From Desulfuromonadaceae bacterium UBA5613 (GTDB lineage Bacteria; Desulfobacterota; Desulfuromonadia; Desulfuromonadales; UBA2197): 7,586 nt of DNA. This document shows positions 6,900 to 7,586 of this stretch, in pieces. The stretch covers positions 80,170 through 87,755 of the forward strand of contig DIKR01000066.1 of NCBI GenBank assembly GCA_002424625.1. The letters are read 5' to 3'. The notes under the pieces are model-generated. The model was given only the letters and a program-made list of their open reading frames with translations, did no database searches and had not been told where the DNA came from. Position numbers and translations under genes: made by a program. The first letter of the stretch is position 1. Each line of letters begins with the position of its first letter.

Positions 6900-6988
6900 A
6901 GCCACCTTCTCCTCCCTCCAAATTCTCCGGAAGTCCCCTTATTCCCCGCTTGCGGTGTTTCGGCCGCGCGATTCCTTGTCGCGAACCG

Positions 6989-7046
6989 GTTCCATTCTGG
7001 AACGCTTTAGCTGTTCCGGAATGGAACGACTGTTCGCATACGGAAC
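6989..7046 (+). promoter_or_regulatory. Three-copy palindromic operator array (probable upstream activating sequence)
   Basis: Three 15-base palindromes with the form GTTCS-N5-GGAAC: GTTCCATTCTGGAAC (6989-7003), GTTCCGGAATGGAAC (7013-7027) and GTTCGCATACGGAAC (7032-7046). The first two have perfect arms and the third has one arm change. Centre-to-centre distances are 24 and 19 bases. The second and third share the flank ACTGTTC or GCTGTTC and GGAACG. The left edge also forms GAACCGGTTC (6983-6992). The array lies roughly 170-230 bases before the predicted start of the sigma-54 transcript, a normal range for enhancer sites of NtrC-type activators. The Fis-type HTH of the neighbouring regulator is the natural candidate binder (inference). 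Confidence 0.75.
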
Positions 7047-7108
7047 GGCGGTGAGGATCCAGCGGCGCAGGGGAGCGAAGTCTCTACTCATGCTAGTGTC
7101 AACAAAAA

Positions 7109-7160
7109 AAGCTTGTAAATACGGGCTGATGCGTGAAGGAAGAGCGTGGGAGACAAGCTT
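7109..7160. repeat. Inverted repeat AAGCTTGT...ACAAGCTT between operator array and promoter
   Basis: Perfect 8-base arms at 7109-7116 and 7153-7160 are separated by 36 bases. The right arm is part of a second small hairpin, AGACA (7151-7155) with TGTCT (7163-7167), followed closely by seven T (7170-7176). Possible roles are a binding site, a DNA-bending region or a weak terminator that insulates the sigma-54 promoter; none is established. Confidence 0.3.
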
Positions 7161-7190
7161 CATGTCTGATTTTTTTATGCAAAATGGCGT

Positions 7191-7206
7191 TGGCACAAGA
7201 GTTGCC
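7191..7206 (+). promoter_or_regulatory. Sigma-54 (-24/-12) promoter of the second alcohol dehydrogenase
   Basis: TGGCAC-AAGAG-TTGCC matches the RpoN consensus at all key positions, with GG (7192-7193) and GC (7204-7205) at the required spacing. Transcription would begin near 7217, giving a leader of about 100 bases before the ATG at 7321. This promoter type needs an AAA+ activator, which the response regulator gene at 4993 supplies. The boxes also form a perfect inverted repeat TTGGCA-N7-TGCCAA (7190-7208). Confidence 0.88.
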
Positions 7207-7320
7207 AAACGTTGTTATAACCGATCCTTAACGCCCCGCGTCATGATCTTCGGCACGGGAGCAGAACTTGGCCTGAACGGCTGTAATCAATCAACCGAGA
7301 GAGAAGAAGGAGAAACAACC

Positions 7321-7586
7321 ATGGCAATGGCAGAGCAGACATTCGGATTTTATATCCCGACCGTATCGCTGATGGGCGTGGGCTGCGCCAAAGAGACCGG
7401 CCCCCAGGCAAAAGCCCTTGGCGCCACCAAGCTTCTTATCGTCACCGATGCCGGCCTCGCCAAGATGGGCGTTGCCGACAAGATTAAGGCCCAGCTTATC
7501 GAATCCGGTCTTGAAGCGGTTATCTTTGACGGCGCTGAGCCGAACCCGACTGACATCAACGTCCACGACGGCGTCAAGGTCTATCA
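7321..7586 (+). CDS. Iron-containing alcohol dehydrogenase, 5' part (3' end outside window)
   Basis: The first 88 residues of a second Fe-ADH family enzyme, cut by the right window edge. The N-terminus FGFYIPTVSLMGVGC is the typical opening strand of this family. It is followed by the first beta-alpha unit of the nucleotide-binding domain (ATKLLIVTDAGLAKMG) and EPNPTDINVHDGVKVY, which aligns with SNPKDCEVMEGVRRYQ in the paralogue at 2140. The GGGS cofactor motif and the metal ligands would lie beyond the edge. The ATG at 7321 is preferred over one at 7327 because AAGGAG (7307-7312) lies eight bases upstream. Expression is predicted to depend on the sigma-54 promoter at 7191 and the palindrome array at 6989, and so on the adjacent two-component system. 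It is likely the main inducible dehydrogenase for the sensed substrate (inference); the substrate is unknown. Confidence 0.9.
   Translation, partial: MAMAEQTFGFYIPTVSLMGVGCAKETGPQAKALGATKLLIVTDAGLAKMGVADKIKAQLIESGLEAVIFDGAEPNPTDINVHDGVKVY

Larger units (their letters stand above)
6819..7320. other. Long regulatory intergenic region between divergent genes
   Basis: About 500 bases without a convincing gene separate the ribbon-helix-helix gene (minus strand) from the second dehydrogenase (plus strand). From left to right it holds the small gene's ribosome binding site, a weak minus-strand -24/-12-like sequence (6884-6899), three GTTCS-N5-GGAAC palindromes (6989-7046), an AT-rich stretch with an 8-base inverted repeat (7109-7116, 7153-7160) and a T7 run (7170-7176), a strong sigma-54 promoter (7191-7206), and an untranslated leader of about 100 bases ending in a good ribosome binding site. 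The open frames here (for example minus-strand 6939-7208) run through these elements and show no recognisable protein. Confidence 0.8.

Noticed and set aside
6819..6905. GTG start extending the RHH protein by 29 residues
   Set aside because: The purine-rich sequence before it resembles a ribosome binding site, but the extension does not resemble the fold and the internal ATG has a well-spaced AAGGAG.
6939..7208. Minus-strand open frame of 89 codons
   Set aside because: It overlaps the palindrome array and the sigma-54 promoter, and the translation resembles no protein family.
1..7586. CRISPR array, insertion sequence or prophage
   Set aside because: No regularly spaced direct repeats, transposase motifs or phage genes were found on either strand.

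Overview
The window looks like chromosomal DNA from an anaerobic, moderately GC-rich Deltaproteobacterium, most likely of the Desulfuromonadales (Geobacter/Pelobacter/Desulfuromonas) type. This placement is an inference. It rests on a branched-chain amino acid transporter gene followed by a phenylacetate-CoA ligase gene, on sigma-54 response-regulator control, and on several iron-dependent alcohol dehydrogenases. No taxonomic search could be run.

Left part (1-1942): the 3' end of livF (ABC transporter ATPase) overlaps or abuts paaK (aryl-acetate CoA ligase), forming the tail of an operon for amino acid uptake and arylacetate activation. Nine bases after the paaK stop, a near-consensus sigma-70 promoter drives a tRNA-Pro(GGG) gene. 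A strong 12-bp hairpin terminator closes the unit.

Centre (2140-6516): three tightly packed genes on the plus strand form a probable operon: a complete iron-containing alcohol dehydrogenase, a soluble GAF-PAS histidine kinase (GTGA overlap with the dehydrogenase stop), and an NtrC-class response regulator (receiver, AAA+ with GAFTGA, Fis-type HTH). The last two make a two-component system that would activate a sigma-54 promoter.

Right part (6517-7586): a small ribbon-helix-helix protein gene lies on the minus strand. A regulatory region of about 500 bases then separates it from the start of a second iron-containing alcohol dehydrogenase, which is cut by the window edge. This region holds three copies of the palindrome GTTCS-N5-GGAAC (6989-7046) and, about 145 bases further on, a textbook -24/-12 promoter (TGGCAC-N5-TTGCC, 7191-7206).

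Proposed working model (inference): the kinase senses a cytosolic signal, perhaps alcohol/aldehyde or redox related. It phosphorylates the regulator, which binds the three palindromes and switches on the second dehydrogenase from the sigma-54 promoter. A degenerate copy of the same site (2055-2069) upstream of the first dehydrogenase suggests possible feedback on the regulatory operon. The ribbon-helix-helix protein is a candidate additional regulator of the divergent region.
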